From: VFMC01 sp031400715 | GTDB taxonomy: Bacteria; Actinomycetota; Acidimicrobiia; Acidimicrobiales; Ilumatobacteraceae | Assembly (NCBI GenBank): GCA_031400715.1 | Contig: JANNQK010000095.1 | Coordinates: 1-22,723, forward strand | Length of the DNA: 22,723 bases | Direction: 5' to 3' | Program-made: the position numbers and the translations under genes | Notes under the pieces: model-generated | The model's input: only the letters and a program-made list of their open reading frames with translations | Database searches by the model: none | What the model was told of the DNA's origin: nothing | Shown: in pieces, positions 7,377 to 14,989 of the stretch | Position numbering within the stretch: the stretch's first letter is position 1 | Layout of the letters: every line of letters starts with the position of its first letter

Positions 7377-7419
7377 GCGGTGAGAGATGAGGGCGCCAGC
7401 GCCACTCATCTCTCATCGC
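7377..7419 (-). repeat. 43-bp hairpin repeat, copy 2 (inverted)
   Basis: Arms GCGGTGAGAGATGAG (7377-7391) and CTCATCTCTCATCGC (7405-7419) pair at 14 of 15 positions; the odd pair becomes G-U in plus-strand RNA. The centre adds GGCG/CGCC with a CCAG loop and one bulged A, giving a nearly continuous 19-bp stem. Read on the minus strand it matches copy 1 at 40 of 43 bases. It lies in the 73-bp gap between the convergent amidohydrolase and beta-lactamase-fold genes, so here it may serve as a terminator, although no T-tract follows. Confidence 0.85.
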
Positions 7420-7439
7420 CGGTTGGGTGGGGGACGTGG

Positions 7440-8711
7440 TCAGGCGGGGTTGCGTACGGGATCGCCGGCCCAGATCCGGAGGTCGAGCGCGAGGGCGGGC
7501 AGGACGACATCGCACACGTCGCCGCCGGTGGCCGGCCTCGGGCCCGAGACGATGGCGGCGACCGTGGTACGCCCGTCCTCGAGCACCCAGGCACACGACT
7601 TGGCCCCGTCGACGGTGCCGGTGTGACCCCAGCCGTACTGGTCGACGATGATGCCCGGCCAGCGCAGCAGCTCGAGGTCGGCCGACGTCACCGTGTCGAG
7701 CATCGCGACGAGATCGTCGGTGGAGGCCAACCAGGTGCCGGCGCCACCGAGGCGTGACAGGCGAGCGACGCCGCGGGGCGACGGGGCGCTGTCGGCGCGC
7801 AGGCCGTCGGTCGACAGGTACGGCCCGGTCACCCCGGCGGGTCCGAACACGAGGTCGTCGGCTGCCCGGTCGAGCGACGAACCGGTGAGGTGCTCGACCA
7901 ACAGACCGAGCGCGCAGTAGTTCCCGTTGCTGTATCGCCACGTGGTGCGGGCGATCGTCGGTGGAGCGACCAGCGCTTCTTGCAGCGGGATCGAGCACGG
8001 ACCAGGATCGTCGAGCCAGCTCTTGCGGTTGATCGGCATACCGCTGGTGTGGTCGAGCAGTTCGCGCACCGTGACGTCGGCCCAGAGCGGATCGCTGCGG
8101 AGGCCGAGCGCTCCCCAGGGAACGGCGGTGTCGGTGGCGAGATCGCCCCGCTCGACGATCCGGGCGATCGACAGCGCCGTGATCAGCTTGCTCACACTCG
8201 CGATCACGAACGGGGTGTCCGGGGTGGCGCTGGCACCGTCGACCTGGCGGCCGGCCGCCATGCCCCACGGCTCGGTGCCCGTGCGGTGCACGCTGACCGA
8301 GACGGCCACGTTGTCGAGCGCCAGTCCGAACACCGCCGCCTCGACGTTCGGGTACGTGGCAGGTGCGAGCACCGCTGGCAGCGAGGTGGTTGTCGGCAGC
8401 GAGGTCGTCAGCGGCAGCGAGGTCGGTACCGGTGGCGAGGTCGGTACCGGTAGCGAGGTCGTCGCGGGAAGCGCGGTCGATGTCGAAGGTGCGGACGAGA
8501 CGGACGAGGCGGGCGAGATGGGCGAGATGGGCAAGGTGGGCGAGGTGGAGGCGGTCATGGTCGAGAGAGTGACGCCTGCGTCGGCTCCAGGCGGCCGAGG
8601 GGATTCGGTATCCGCCGTGGCGCGGGCCAGAGGGTCGCCGCTGCATCCGGCGAGGAGACCGCACGCACACACCACCGCGACCAGGCCGGCCACCCGACCA
8701 TGACGGCCCAC
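7440..8711 (-). CDS. Beta-lactamase-fold serine hydrolase lipoprotein
   Basis: The product has 423 residues. A lipoprotein signal (hydrophobic 7-21, lipobox LAGC with Cys23) is followed by a Ser/Thr/Pro-rich linker (about 50-115) and a class C beta-lactamase/DD-peptidase-like domain (about 120-420). The active-site motifs are visible: SVSK (Ser172, Lys175), YSN (Tyr260, Asn262) and HTG (363-365, in place of KTG). HTSGMP at 221-226 and GTWLASTDDL are also typical of the family. It would act outside the membrane, tethered by lipid, as a peptidase, esterase or beta-lactam hydrolase. GTG at 8711 is chosen because it lies one base after the stop of the upstream gene and gives a perfect-length lipoprotein signal; an ATG at 8750 would overlap that gene. 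Confidence 0.87.
   Translation of the reverse strand: MGRHGRVAGLVAVVCACGLLAGCSGDPLARATADTESPRPPGADAGVTLSTMTASTSPTLPISPISPASSVSSAPSTSTALPATTSLPVPTSPPVPTSLPLTTSLPTTTSLPAVLAPATYPNVEAAVFGLALDNVAVSVSVHRTGTEPWGMAAGRQVDGASATPDTPFVIASVSKLITALSIARIVERGDLATDTAVPWGALGLRSDPLWADVTVRELLDHTSGMPINRKSWLDDPGPCSIPLQEALVAPPTIARTTWRYSNGNYCALGLLVEHLTGSSLDRAADDLVFGPAGVTGPYLSTDGLRADSAPSPRGVARLSRLGGAGTWLASTDDLVAMLDTVTSADLELLRWPGIIVDQYGWGHTGTVDGAKSCAWVLEDGRTTVAAIVSGPRPATGGDVCDVVLPALALDLRIWAGDPVRNPA
8373..8543 (-). repeat. Low-complexity repeat encoding the lipoprotein linker
   Basis: This stretch encodes residues 57-113 of the beta-lactamase-fold lipoprotein and is built from degenerate TSLPxx-type and SPxS-type units. 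On the plus strand it appears as runs of GGCGAGATG and of GCGAGGTCGGTACCGGT-like units. It forms a flexible spacer between lipid anchor and enzyme. Confidence 0.75.
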
Positions 8712-8712
8712 G

Positions 8713-9366
8713 TCAGCCCGCCAACGTGAGGGCCAGGCCCAGGAGGGCACCGTGGTAGGTCATCATGATCACGGCCGGCATCCACCGATGCCCGCCGACG
8801 AATCGGCGCCATCCGAGAATCGAATCGCTGAGCATGAACAGCGACGAACCGATGATCGCTGCCGGTCGGCCTGTGGCCCACCCGAACACCGCCATCGCCG
8901 AGATGATCGTCAGGTAGGCAGACACCGACCATCGCAGGCCGGGGTCCTTCGAGCGCGCCCCGGCGAGGATGGGGCGGCCGAGCACCAGCGCGACGACCGC
9001 GACGGCGACGAGCGCACACAGCCCGAGCCACCAGCGATCGAGACCGAGGATCACGAACATCACCAGGAACGCCAGATGCCCGGCCAGGAACGCGGCCAGG
9101 CCGACGACGAACCGGTCGACCGCCGGCAGGAGTGCCACGTCACCGACCAAGCAGAGGACGAAACCGACGACTGCGGCGACCAGAGCACCTGGCGGCGCAG
9201 CGTCGTCGGCGACCTGCACCGCGAGCACACCGATGGCGATCGTGGCCAACGGTTTGGTGACGAGTTCGAGCGTGCGTCGATCGTCGACGCGCGACCACCA
9301 GTTCGCCCCCGCAGAACCAGCGGCGATCGCCGCGGTCGAGACGATGGCAGCGCTGGCGATGTCCAC
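8713..9366 (-). CDS. YhhN/TMEM86 (lysoplasmalogenase-like) membrane protein
   Basis: The product has 217 residues and about eight hydrophobic segments. Conserved YhhN-family landmarks appear in order: LVTKPLAT near the N-terminus, LVGDVALL, FLAGHLAFLVMF, a tyrosine-containing segment with SAYLTIISAM, and GSSLFMLSDSILGW near the C-terminus. Mammalian TMEM86 members hydrolyse the vinyl-ether bond of lysoplasmalogens; in bacteria the substrate is mostly unknown. GTG at 9366 is chosen because a TANNNT box sits eight bases before it and because it gives the usual family length; the longer open frame overlaps the divergent epoxide-hydrolase gene. The stop is followed after one base by the start of the beta-lactamase-fold lipoprotein, so the two genes form a coupled operon. 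Confidence 0.85.
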   Translation of the reverse strand: MDIASAAIVSTAAIAAGSAGANWWSRVDDRRTLELVTKPLATIAIGVLAVQVADDAAPPGALVAAVVGFVLCLVGDVALLPAVDRFVVGLAAFLAGHLAFLVMFVILGLDRWWLGLCALVAVAVVALVLGRPILAGARSKDPGLRWSVSAYLTIISAMAVFGWATGRPAAIIGSSLFMLSDSILGWRRFVGGHRWMPAVIMMTYHGALLGLALTLAG

Positions 9367-9374
9367 GGGTCGGC

Positions 9375-9380
9375 ACGGTA
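9375..9380 (-). promoter_or_regulatory. Candidate -10 box for leaderless YhhN transcript
   Basis: On the minus strand TACCGT is separated by exactly eight bases from the GTG at 9366, with no Shine-Dalgarno between. The same layout, with the same hexamer, precedes the MBL-Rieske gene at 19504. Confidence 0.4.
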
Positions 9381-9447
9381 CCGGGCCTCGGGTTACGTTG
9401 CCCGTCGCGACCGCACGACAGCGGATCGGGACATGGGGGCGATGGGA

Positions 9448-9813
9448 ATGGACGCACTGGACACGGTGAACGCGATGATCCGCGCGCTGGAGCAGCGCGA
9501 CGTGGAGCTGGCCCTCACGTACATGACCGAAGACATCGAGTACGACAACGTTCCGATGGGCAAGGTGTTCGGCCACGACGGTGTGCGCACCTCGCTCGCT
9601 CCGTTCCTCGCCGCCTGTTCCGAGGTCGAATGGGTGATCCACCACGAGGCGGCCACCGATGATGTCGTGATGAACGAACGGACGGATCGGTTCCACTTCC
9701 CGCACAAGTGGGCGGAGGTCGCGGTGGCCGGGATGTTCGTGGTGCGCGAGGGCAAGATCGCGCTGTGGCGCGACTACTTCGATCTCGCCCACGCCAGGGA
9801 ACAACTCAGCTGA
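9448..9813 (+). CDS. Limonene-1,2-epoxide hydrolase-like protein (NTF2-like fold)
   Basis: The product has 121 residues with an NTF2-like fold pattern. The residues that form the limonene-epoxide-hydrolase active site can all be placed: Tyr32 and Asn34 in YDNVP, Arg78 and Asp80 in NERTDRF, and Asp109 in WRDYFD. In the characterised Rhodococcus enzyme the Asp-Arg-Asp triad activates water to open an epoxide, so a functional epoxide hydrolase is likely; the substrate is unknown. It is shorter than that enzyme, mainly at the N-terminus. Starts at 9433, 9442 and 9448 are all in frame; ATG 9448 is preferred because GGGGGC lies eight bases upstream. TACGTT at 9394-9399 is a possible -10 box. It is convergent with the GGDEF-EAL gene, with no clear terminator in the 42-bp gap. 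Confidence 0.85.
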   Translation: MDALDTVNAMIRALEQRDVELALTYMTEDIEYDNVPMGKVFGHDGVRTSLAPFLAACSEVEWVIHHEAATDDVVMNERTDRFHFPHKWAEVAVAGMFVVREGKIALWRDYFDLAHAREQLS

Positions 9814-9855
9814 AACGGTCGTCGTTCGAACGCACCGCCTGCCACGTGCCGTCGA

Positions 9856-11943
9856 TCAGCTGAGGCCGTCGAGCGTCCAGTCGTCGGTCTGTTGTGCCGC
9901 GAGGGCGTAGCCCTCTGCCTGACGCGTCGCAAGATAGGCCTCGAACTGCTCGGCCGACATCGCCTTCGCATAGTGATGACCCTGCTGCCGCACACATCCG
10001 AGAGCGATGAGCGCATCGGCCTGCACGCCGTTCTCCACGCCGTCGGCGGTGACCGACAACCCGATCTCGCGTACCACCGAGATGATCGAACGAACGATCG
10101 CGCGGTCGTGTGGATGGGTGGTGATCGTGTCGATCGCGTGGCGGTCCACGCGGACCTCGTCGATCGGGAGCTTGCGCAACAGGCTGAGCGACGACACGCC
10201 ACGGGCGAAGTCGTCGAGGCACACACGTCCGCCTCTGGCGCGGAACGCGGCCAGCGTTGCTGCGGCGGTCGGCAGGTCGGCCACCACCGCCGACTCACGC
10301 ACGTCGACGGTGATCAAGGACGGGTCGATGCCACGGATCAGTTCGTCGAGAGGGTCGTTGCGCCACGACCGGTCGGTCGACGACGGAGCGAGGTTCACAC
10401 GGAACCGGAATCCGTCGGGCAGCCCGAACGACGCGAGCCGGCGGATGTCGGGCCGGGCATGGGCGAACACCTTCTCGGTGATCCGTTCCAGCAGCCCGGC
10501 CTTGCGAGCGATCTCGATGAACTCGTTCGCGTTCGCCATCGTCCCGTCGGGTCGCAGCCAGCGGGCGAGCAGCTCGGCGCCGACCACACGTCCGGTGGCC
10601 GCATCGATCTCGGGCTGGAAGAACGGCAGGATCTCGCCGTCGTCGATCGCCCTGCGCAGCGCCTGCTCGTTCTCGAGCATCGTCTGCAGCTCCTGATGCA
10701 TGCCTCCGTCGAACAGCTCGACGCGATTGCGGCCGGCGTGCTTGGCCCGGTACAGCGCAGCGTTGGCGTTTCGCAGCAGATCGCTGGTGGAGCCATCACT
10801 CGGTGACGCCGAGGCCACCCCGATGCTCACCGATGAAGGCACCGCGCGGCCTTCGGCGTGCACCGGTTGCGCCAGCACGCCGACGAGGCGGCTGGCCACT
10901 GCAGCACCGCGAGCCGTGTCGTGTCCGGGGAGCACGATGACGAACTCGTCGCCACCGATTCGCCCCGCGACGCATCCGTGATCGATGGTGCGCGCGATTC
11001 GGTCCGCGAGCACGTTGATGAACTGGTCACCGCCTCGGTGGCCGAGGAGGTCGTTCACCGCCTTGAACCGATCGAGGTCGCAGAACAGCAGCGCCACGGG
11101 TTCATCGCCCGTGGCCAGCAGCTGATCGATTCGCTCGAGCGTGCCGCGACGATTCAGGAGACCGGTCAGCGGATCGTGTGAGGCGAGGTGCGCGAGGCGG
11201 GCGTTCGTCTCACTCAGTTGTTCGTAGGCCTCGGTGAGCGCGAGTTGATCGCTCGCCATGCGCACCGCGAGCGCCTGGCTGGTGAACTGCAGCCGCAACG
11301 ACGCCAGCAACGAGCGCGACACCGTGTGGTGCAGTGCCAGTTGGGTGACCCCGTAGCCCGCATACAGGCCCGCGAGCGCTTGCATCCGGGTGTCGCCTGT
11401 GCTCACCAGTCCGAACGATGCCAACGCCGTGAGGGGAATGGCATAGGCGAGGAACATGTCGCGACGACCCGCGCAGACGATGGTGCCCACGGCAAGGCTC
11501 ACTGCGGGGAACAGAGCGAACATCATCTCGACGTCCATCGCGCTGTCAGCGGCGACCCAGGTGCTCAAGCCCGCAACCGATCCGACGCACACGAGGGCGG
11601 CACCGGCGATCAACGTGACCAACCGATCCACCGTCGGGTGCCAGCGCACCCAGTGGCATGCGAACATGATGACGATCGTGGCGGCGATCGCCGTCGCAAC
11701 CCATGCGCTCAGCCGCAACTCGCTCACGTCGTTGCGCATCACTGCGGCCACCAACAGCGCCAGCGGGAGCAACAGCCCTTGCAGGGGCGCCAGGTTGGCG
11801 ACCACGTGCCTCAGCGCGTCGTCCTGCACGCGATCGTCGAGCGTTCGATCGCGCATGACGGTGAGTGCGGACGACGAATCAGCGGCGACGGCAGGCCCAT
11901 CGGTGATTCGACGGGTACGCGCGGCGTGGCGCATCGTCGTCAT
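9856..11943 (-). CDS. Membrane GGDEF-EAL protein (c-di-GMP signalling) with degenerate EAL domain
   Basis: The product has 695 residues. About six membrane helices (51-205) form an N-terminal sensor region of unknown ligand. A short coiled coil (about 225-252) leads to a GGDEF domain starting at HDPLTGLLNRRG (256-267), with an intact GGDEF signature at 330-334 and CDLDRFKAVND at 288-298. The inhibitory RxxD site is lost: positions 321-324 read DHGC. The EAL domain (about 425-675) keeps Glu457 (in AELLARW), Asn517, Asp577-Asp578 and Gln654, but has Asp547 for the metal-binding Glu, Arg598 for the Lys, and Asp634 for the Glu of the AEGVE motif. It is therefore probably a diguanylate cyclase whose phosphodiesterase activity is weak or absent. 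ATG 11943 has a good RBS (GGAAAGG, 11949-11955). Confidence 0.9.
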   Translation of the reverse strand: MTTMRHAARTRRITDGPAVAADSSSALTVMRDRTLDDRVQDDALRHVVANLAPLQGLLLPLALLVAAVMRNDVSELRLSAWVATAIAATIVIMFACHWVRWHPTVDRLVTLIAGAALVCVGSVAGLSTWVAADSAMDVEMMFALFPAVSLAVGTIVCAGRRDMFLAYAIPLTALASFGLVSTGDTRMQALAGLYAGYGVTQLALHHTVSRSLLASLRLQFTSQALAVRMASDQLALTEAYEQLSETNARLAHLASHDPLTGLLNRRGTLERIDQLLATGDEPVALLFCDLDRFKAVNDLLGHRGGDQFINVLADRIARTIDHGCVAGRIGGDEFVIVLPGHDTARGAAVASRLVGVLAQPVHAEGRAVPSSVSIGVASASPSDGSTSDLLRNANAALYRAKHAGRNRVELFDGGMHQELQTMLENEQALRRAIDDGEILPFFQPEIDAATGRVVGAELLARWLRPDGTMANANEFIEIARKAGLLERITEKVFAHARPDIRRLASFGLPDGFRFRVNLAPSSTDRSWRNDPLDELIRGIDPSLITVDVRESAVVADLPTAAATLAAFRARGGRVCLDDFARGVSSLSLLRKLPIDEVRVDRHAIDTITTHPHDRAIVRSIISVVREIGLSVTADGVENGVQADALIALGCVRQQGHHYAKAMSAEQFEAYLATRQAEGYALAAQQTDDWTLDGLS

Positions 11944-12192
11944 CACCACCTTTCCGTGCCAGTGCGAGCCATTGCCCACATCCCATCGATCGCCGTCAGG
12001 CCCGCACGCTGCGCCGGCCGGCCGTGATCTCGTTGCGATTGTCGTGATCTTGTTGTCGGACGATGCGTCGAAAGGTGAAGCGATCATCGGCCGCTCGCAA
12101 CCGATCTGCGACCGAGCGCGGTCGCCTTGTCGACATCTTGACGATGCGCGCCGGAAACGCAGTGACGTCGATGTGACGGACAGACTGTGCCG

Positions 12193-13194
12193 ATGGAACC
12201 GGATGTCGACCCGATCGCCGACCCGGCGCACGGTGGGAACGAGCCGCTGGCGACGGGTCGCTTCGCCCCGTCGCCAACGGGAACGCTGCACGTCGGGAAC
12301 CTGCGCACCGCCCTCGTCTCGTGGTGCGCGACCAGAGCGTTGGGAGGCGATCGCGGCGTGTGGTTGGTGCGGATGGAGGACCTCGACCCGGTGACGTCGT
12401 CACGTGATCACGAAGCGGGTCAACTCGCACATCTCGCCCGCCTCGGTCTTCATCCTGACCGCGTCGTCGTGAGACAGTCGGATCGATTCGCCCTCTACCG
12501 TGAAGAGATCGGGCGGCTGAGATCGCTCGACCTGGTCTACGACTGCTTCTGCACCCGTCGGGAGATCAGGGAGGCCGCCGCCGCCCCGCACGGAGATCTT
12601 CCCGATGGGGCATACCCAGGCACCTGTCGGGAGCTCTCGGTCGCGCAGCGGCGCGCGATCGAGAGGGCAGGACGGCCGGCTGCACTCCGGCTGCGCACCG
12701 ACGGCGAGCGGTACTCGTTCGTCGATCTGGTGCTGGGTGAGATCTCCGGCGTTGTCGACGACGTGGTGCTGCAACGCAACGACGGTGTGCCCGCGTACAA
12801 CCTCGCTGTCGTGGTCGACGATCATCTCCAGGGTGTCGACCACGTGGTTCGTGGCGACGACCTGACGTCGTCGACACCTCGGCAACTGCATCTGCAACGA
12901 CTGCTCGGCTTCGCCCACCCGCGGTATGCGCACGTGCCGTTGGTGGTGGGCGTCGACGGTGAGCGATTGGCCAAGCGGCACGGCGCGGTCACACTCGACG
13001 ATCTGAGCGCTCGCGGCATCGATGATGCCCGGGTCCTCGAGATGCTCGCGCTCAGCTGCGACGTCGGGGTGGCAGCCGGCGGCGGTACCCCCGACGAGAT
13101 CGCGGCAGCCCTGTCGTTCACACGGATGCCGAGGTCGCCGTGGGTGTTCGATCCTGCCTCGATCGTGCCTCGACCTGCCACGATGAACCCGTGA
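12193..13194 (+). CDS. gluQ: Glutamyl-Q tRNA(Asp) synthetase (GluQ-RS)
   Basis: The product has 333 residues and is a class I glutamyl-tRNA synthetase catalytic core without the anticodon-binding domain, which is the layout of GluQ-RS (YadB). These enzymes attach glutamate to queuosine at position 34 of tRNA-Asp. Visible motifs are GRFAPSPTGTLHVGN (HIGH-type motif at 33-36), LVRMEDLDP, AYNLAVVVDDHLQGVDHVVRGDDL, and KRHG at 261-264 in the KMSKS position. The zinc site of the family is complete: Cys118-x-Cys120 and Tyr141-x3-Cys145. A discriminating GluRS would be longer by about 150 residues. Either ATG 12193 or GTG 12187 could start; neither has a Shine-Dalgarno. The stop overlaps the start of the oxygenase gene by four bases. 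Its presence implies queuosine in this organism. Confidence 0.9.
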   Translation: MEPDVDPIADPAHGGNEPLATGRFAPSPTGTLHVGNLRTALVSWCATRALGGDRGVWLVRMEDLDPVTSSRDHEAGQLAHLARLGLHPDRVVVRQSDRFALYREEIGRLRSLDLVYDCFCTRREIREAAAAPHGDLPDGAYPGTCRELSVAQRRAIERAGRPAALRLRTDGERYSFVDLVLGEISGVVDDVVLQRNDGVPAYNLAVVVDDHLQGVDHVVRGDDLTSSTPRQLHLQRLLGFAHPRYAHVPLVVGVDGERLAKRHGAVTLDDLSARGIDDARVLEMLALSCDVGVAAGGGTPDEIAAALSFTRMPRSPWVFDPASIVPRPATMNP

Positions 13195-13781
13195 TCCCGT
13201 TCTCCGACCTGCGGCAGATCCTCGGCTACCAAGGGGCCATTCCCGATGACGACGCGGACGAGCTGATCGAGATCGGTGACGAGATGTACCGCACGACGTT
13301 CTGGACACCGGCGTTCTGCGACACGGTGATCCGCGCCGCCGAAGCCGTCGGTGCGTTCGAACAGCACGACGACGATCCGGTGCCCGGCCACGAGGTGTCG
13401 CTCGCCGTGATCAGCCCGGCCCTGTTCGAACACGTCCAAACCGATCTGGGTGTGCGGCTGTGGCCACGCTTCCGGAAGGCCTGGCCGTACATCGACTACT
13501 ACGGGATCCGTGACGTCTTCGTGATCAAGTACGAGATCGGCGGTCAGGAGAGCCTCAGGATCCACCACGACGTCGCTCAGGTGTCGGCGTCGGTGAAGCT
13601 GAACGACGACTACACGGGCGGTGAACTCGAGTTCCCGCGGCAGGGTGTGACCAACGCCGATCTCGCCGTCGGCGACCTCGTGGTCTGGCCCAGCCTGGTC
13701 ACGCATCCGCACCAGAGCAATCAGCTCGTCTCGGGTGTGAAGTACTCGTTGACGATCTGGTGTGAGCTGCCCCAGATCTGA
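13191..13781 (+). CDS. 2-oxoglutarate/Fe(II)-dependent oxygenase
   Basis: The product has 196 residues with a double-stranded beta-helix pattern related to lysyl/prolyl hydroxylases. Iron ligands are placed at His125 and Asp127 (RIHHDV, an HxD motif) and at a distal His, 172 or 174, in THPHQSN. The 2-oxoglutarate-binding basic residue is Lys184 in SGVKYSL, where many relatives have Arg. YTGGELEFP (141-149) is a typical oxygenase strand. The substrate is not predictable; protein side-chain or small-molecule hydroxylation are both possible. GTG 13191 overlaps the gluQ stop (GTGA), which fixes the start and couples translation of the two genes. The following 158 bp hold no gene; a short GC hairpin (13867-13882) and a TAGTGT box (13886-13891) are seen there. 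Confidence 0.85.
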   Translation: MIPFSDLRQILGYQGAIPDDDADELIEIGDEMYRTTFWTPAFCDTVIRAAEAVGAFEQHDDDPVPGHEVSLAVISPALFEHVQTDLGVRLWPRFRKAWPYIDYYGIRDVFVIKYEIGGQESLRIHHDVAQVSASVKLNDDYTGGELEFPRQGVTNADLAVGDLVVWPSLVTHPHQSNQLVSGVKYSLTIWCELPQI

Positions 13782-13939
13782 TCGTTCGCGGCCCTCGCCC
13801 TGGCAGCGTCCCAAAGCCTTGCATTTGCTGGCTTCGGCACGATCCGGTGCATGCGAGGTGCCACGTCCCGGGCAGAGCCGGGCGGTAGTGTTGCCGTCAC
13901 TCGTCGTGTTCTTCCGCCCACGCACGTCAGGTTTCCCCC

Positions 13940-14986
13940 ATGCAGATCCACCCTCACATCGCGCCGATCGATCGGCAGCACCAGCCGCCCGGTCGGCCTG
14001 CTCGGGCGCGCGTGTGGCTGCCGTTGCTGGGGTTGGCCCTCGCTGGTCTGGTGGGGTCTGCATGCACCTCCGGCGGCGGTTCGGTTCGTGCCGAGGCCCC
14101 GTCGACGCCGGCGACCATACCGGTGTCACCGCTACCGGCGAGCTCACTCGATGCCGTCATCGTGGTGCCATCCACCTCGAATCCGTCGACCGAAGCGCCC
14201 ACCACCACGATCGAGCAGACGACGACCGAAGCGCCCACCACCACGGCGGCGCCCACGACGACCGAAGCGCCCACCACCACGGCGGCGCCCACCACCACGC
14301 TGCCTCCGAACCTCGAGATCGTCGGTGCGTCGGTCGTACCGATCGAGGCCGTGGGCACTCGCGATGGAGAGCCCACGCGCGTACTGCAGGAGCGGCTGTA
14401 CCAGCTCGGCTTCTGGCACGCCGGTGCCGATGGCGAGTACGGCCACACCACCAAGCAGGCGGTGATGGCGTTCCAGAAGTACCTCGGACTGAACGCGACG
14501 GGCGAGGTCGACCAGACCACCGCCGACTACCTCACCCAGTTTCCCGAGAAGGCGCACGGCACGGCAGACACCGGCGACCTGATCGAGGTCGACAAGCGCA
14601 GGCAACTGCTGTTCGTCGTTCGCGGCGGCAAGACGATCTGGGTGATCAACACCTCCACCGGTACCGAGGTGCCGTACGAGGAGGAGAACAAGAAGGAACC
14701 GGGCAAGATCGAGACCGGTACCTCCATCACGCCCGCCGGCCTGTGGAAGGTCACCCGCGAGCGCCAGGAAGGTTGGTGGGAAGGCGACCTCGGCGAGATC
14801 TACCGACCGAAGTACTTCCGCGGTGGCATCGCAGTCCACGGGTCGAACAGCATTCCCAACTACCCGGCCTCGCACGGGTGTGTGCGGGTGAGCACCGCGG
14901 CCATGGACTTCATCTGGGCCTTCGATCTGATGCCGTTGAAGACCACGGTGTGGGTCCATGGCGACATCCCCGGCTCTGTGAGCTGA
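13940..14986 (+). CDS. L,D-transpeptidase lipoprotein with peptidoglycan-binding domain
   Basis: The product has 348 residues. A basic N-terminus and hydrophobic segment (26-41) end in a lipobox-like GSAC (Cys42), suggesting lipid anchoring outside the membrane. A Thr/Pro/Ala-rich repeat linker (84-120) leads to a peptidoglycan-binding type 1 domain (about 145-200, VLQERLYQLGFW and AVMAFQKYLGL) and a YkuD catalytic domain (about 212-343). The catalytic signature is intact: His300 in IAVHG, then SHGCVR at 311-316 with nucleophile Cys314. The enzyme would form 3-3 cross-links or attach proteins to peptidoglycan. The N-terminal 25 residues are unusually long for a signal peptide, so a later start is possible. 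It ends three bases before the beta-galactosidase start. Confidence 0.88.
   Translation: MQIHPHIAPIDRQHQPPGRPARARVWLPLLGLALAGLVGSACTSGGGSVRAEAPSTPATIPVSPLPASSLDAVIVVPSTSNPSTEAPTTTIEQTTTEAPTTTAAPTTTEAPTTTAAPTTTLPPNLEIVGASVVPIEAVGTRDGEPTRVLQERLYQLGFWHAGADGEYGHTTKQAVMAFQKYLGLNATGEVDQTTADYLTQFPEKAHGTADTGDLIEVDKRRQLLFVVRGGKTIWVINTSTGTEVPYEEENKKEPGKIETGTSITPAGLWKVTRERQEGWWEGDLGEIYRPKYFRGGIAVHGSNSIPNYPASHGCVRVSTAAMDFIWAFDLMPLKTTVWVHGDIPGSVS
14189..14299 (+). repeat. In-frame tandem repeat in the transpeptidase linker
   Basis: Three copies of a 21-bp core encoding TEAPTTT (first at 14189) are separated by short TAAPTTT/IEQT-type units. The copies are almost identical at the nucleotide level, so repeat-number change is likely between strains. 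The linker would span the wall between membrane anchor and enzyme. Confidence 0.85.
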
Positions 14987-14989
14987 GCC

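Noticed and set aside
5440..7419. Composite transposon or CRISPR-like array suggested by repeats
   Set aside because: No transposase or integrase is present, no target-site duplication is visible, and there are only two hairpin copies with no regular spacers.
11944..12291. N-terminal extension of the GGDEF-EAL frame
   Set aside because: It would overlap the divergent gluQ gene; the ATG at 11943 has a clear RBS and precedes the first membrane helices properly.
12193..13194. Ordinary glutamyl-tRNA synthetase
   Set aside because: The protein lacks the anticodon-binding C-terminal domain and has the C-x-C...Y-x3-C zinc site of GluQ-RS.
13800..13860. Possible tRNA-like sequence after the oxygenase gene
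   Set aside because: A TTCGGCACGATCC stretch resembles a T-loop only loosely; no acceptor, D or anticodon arms can be formed.
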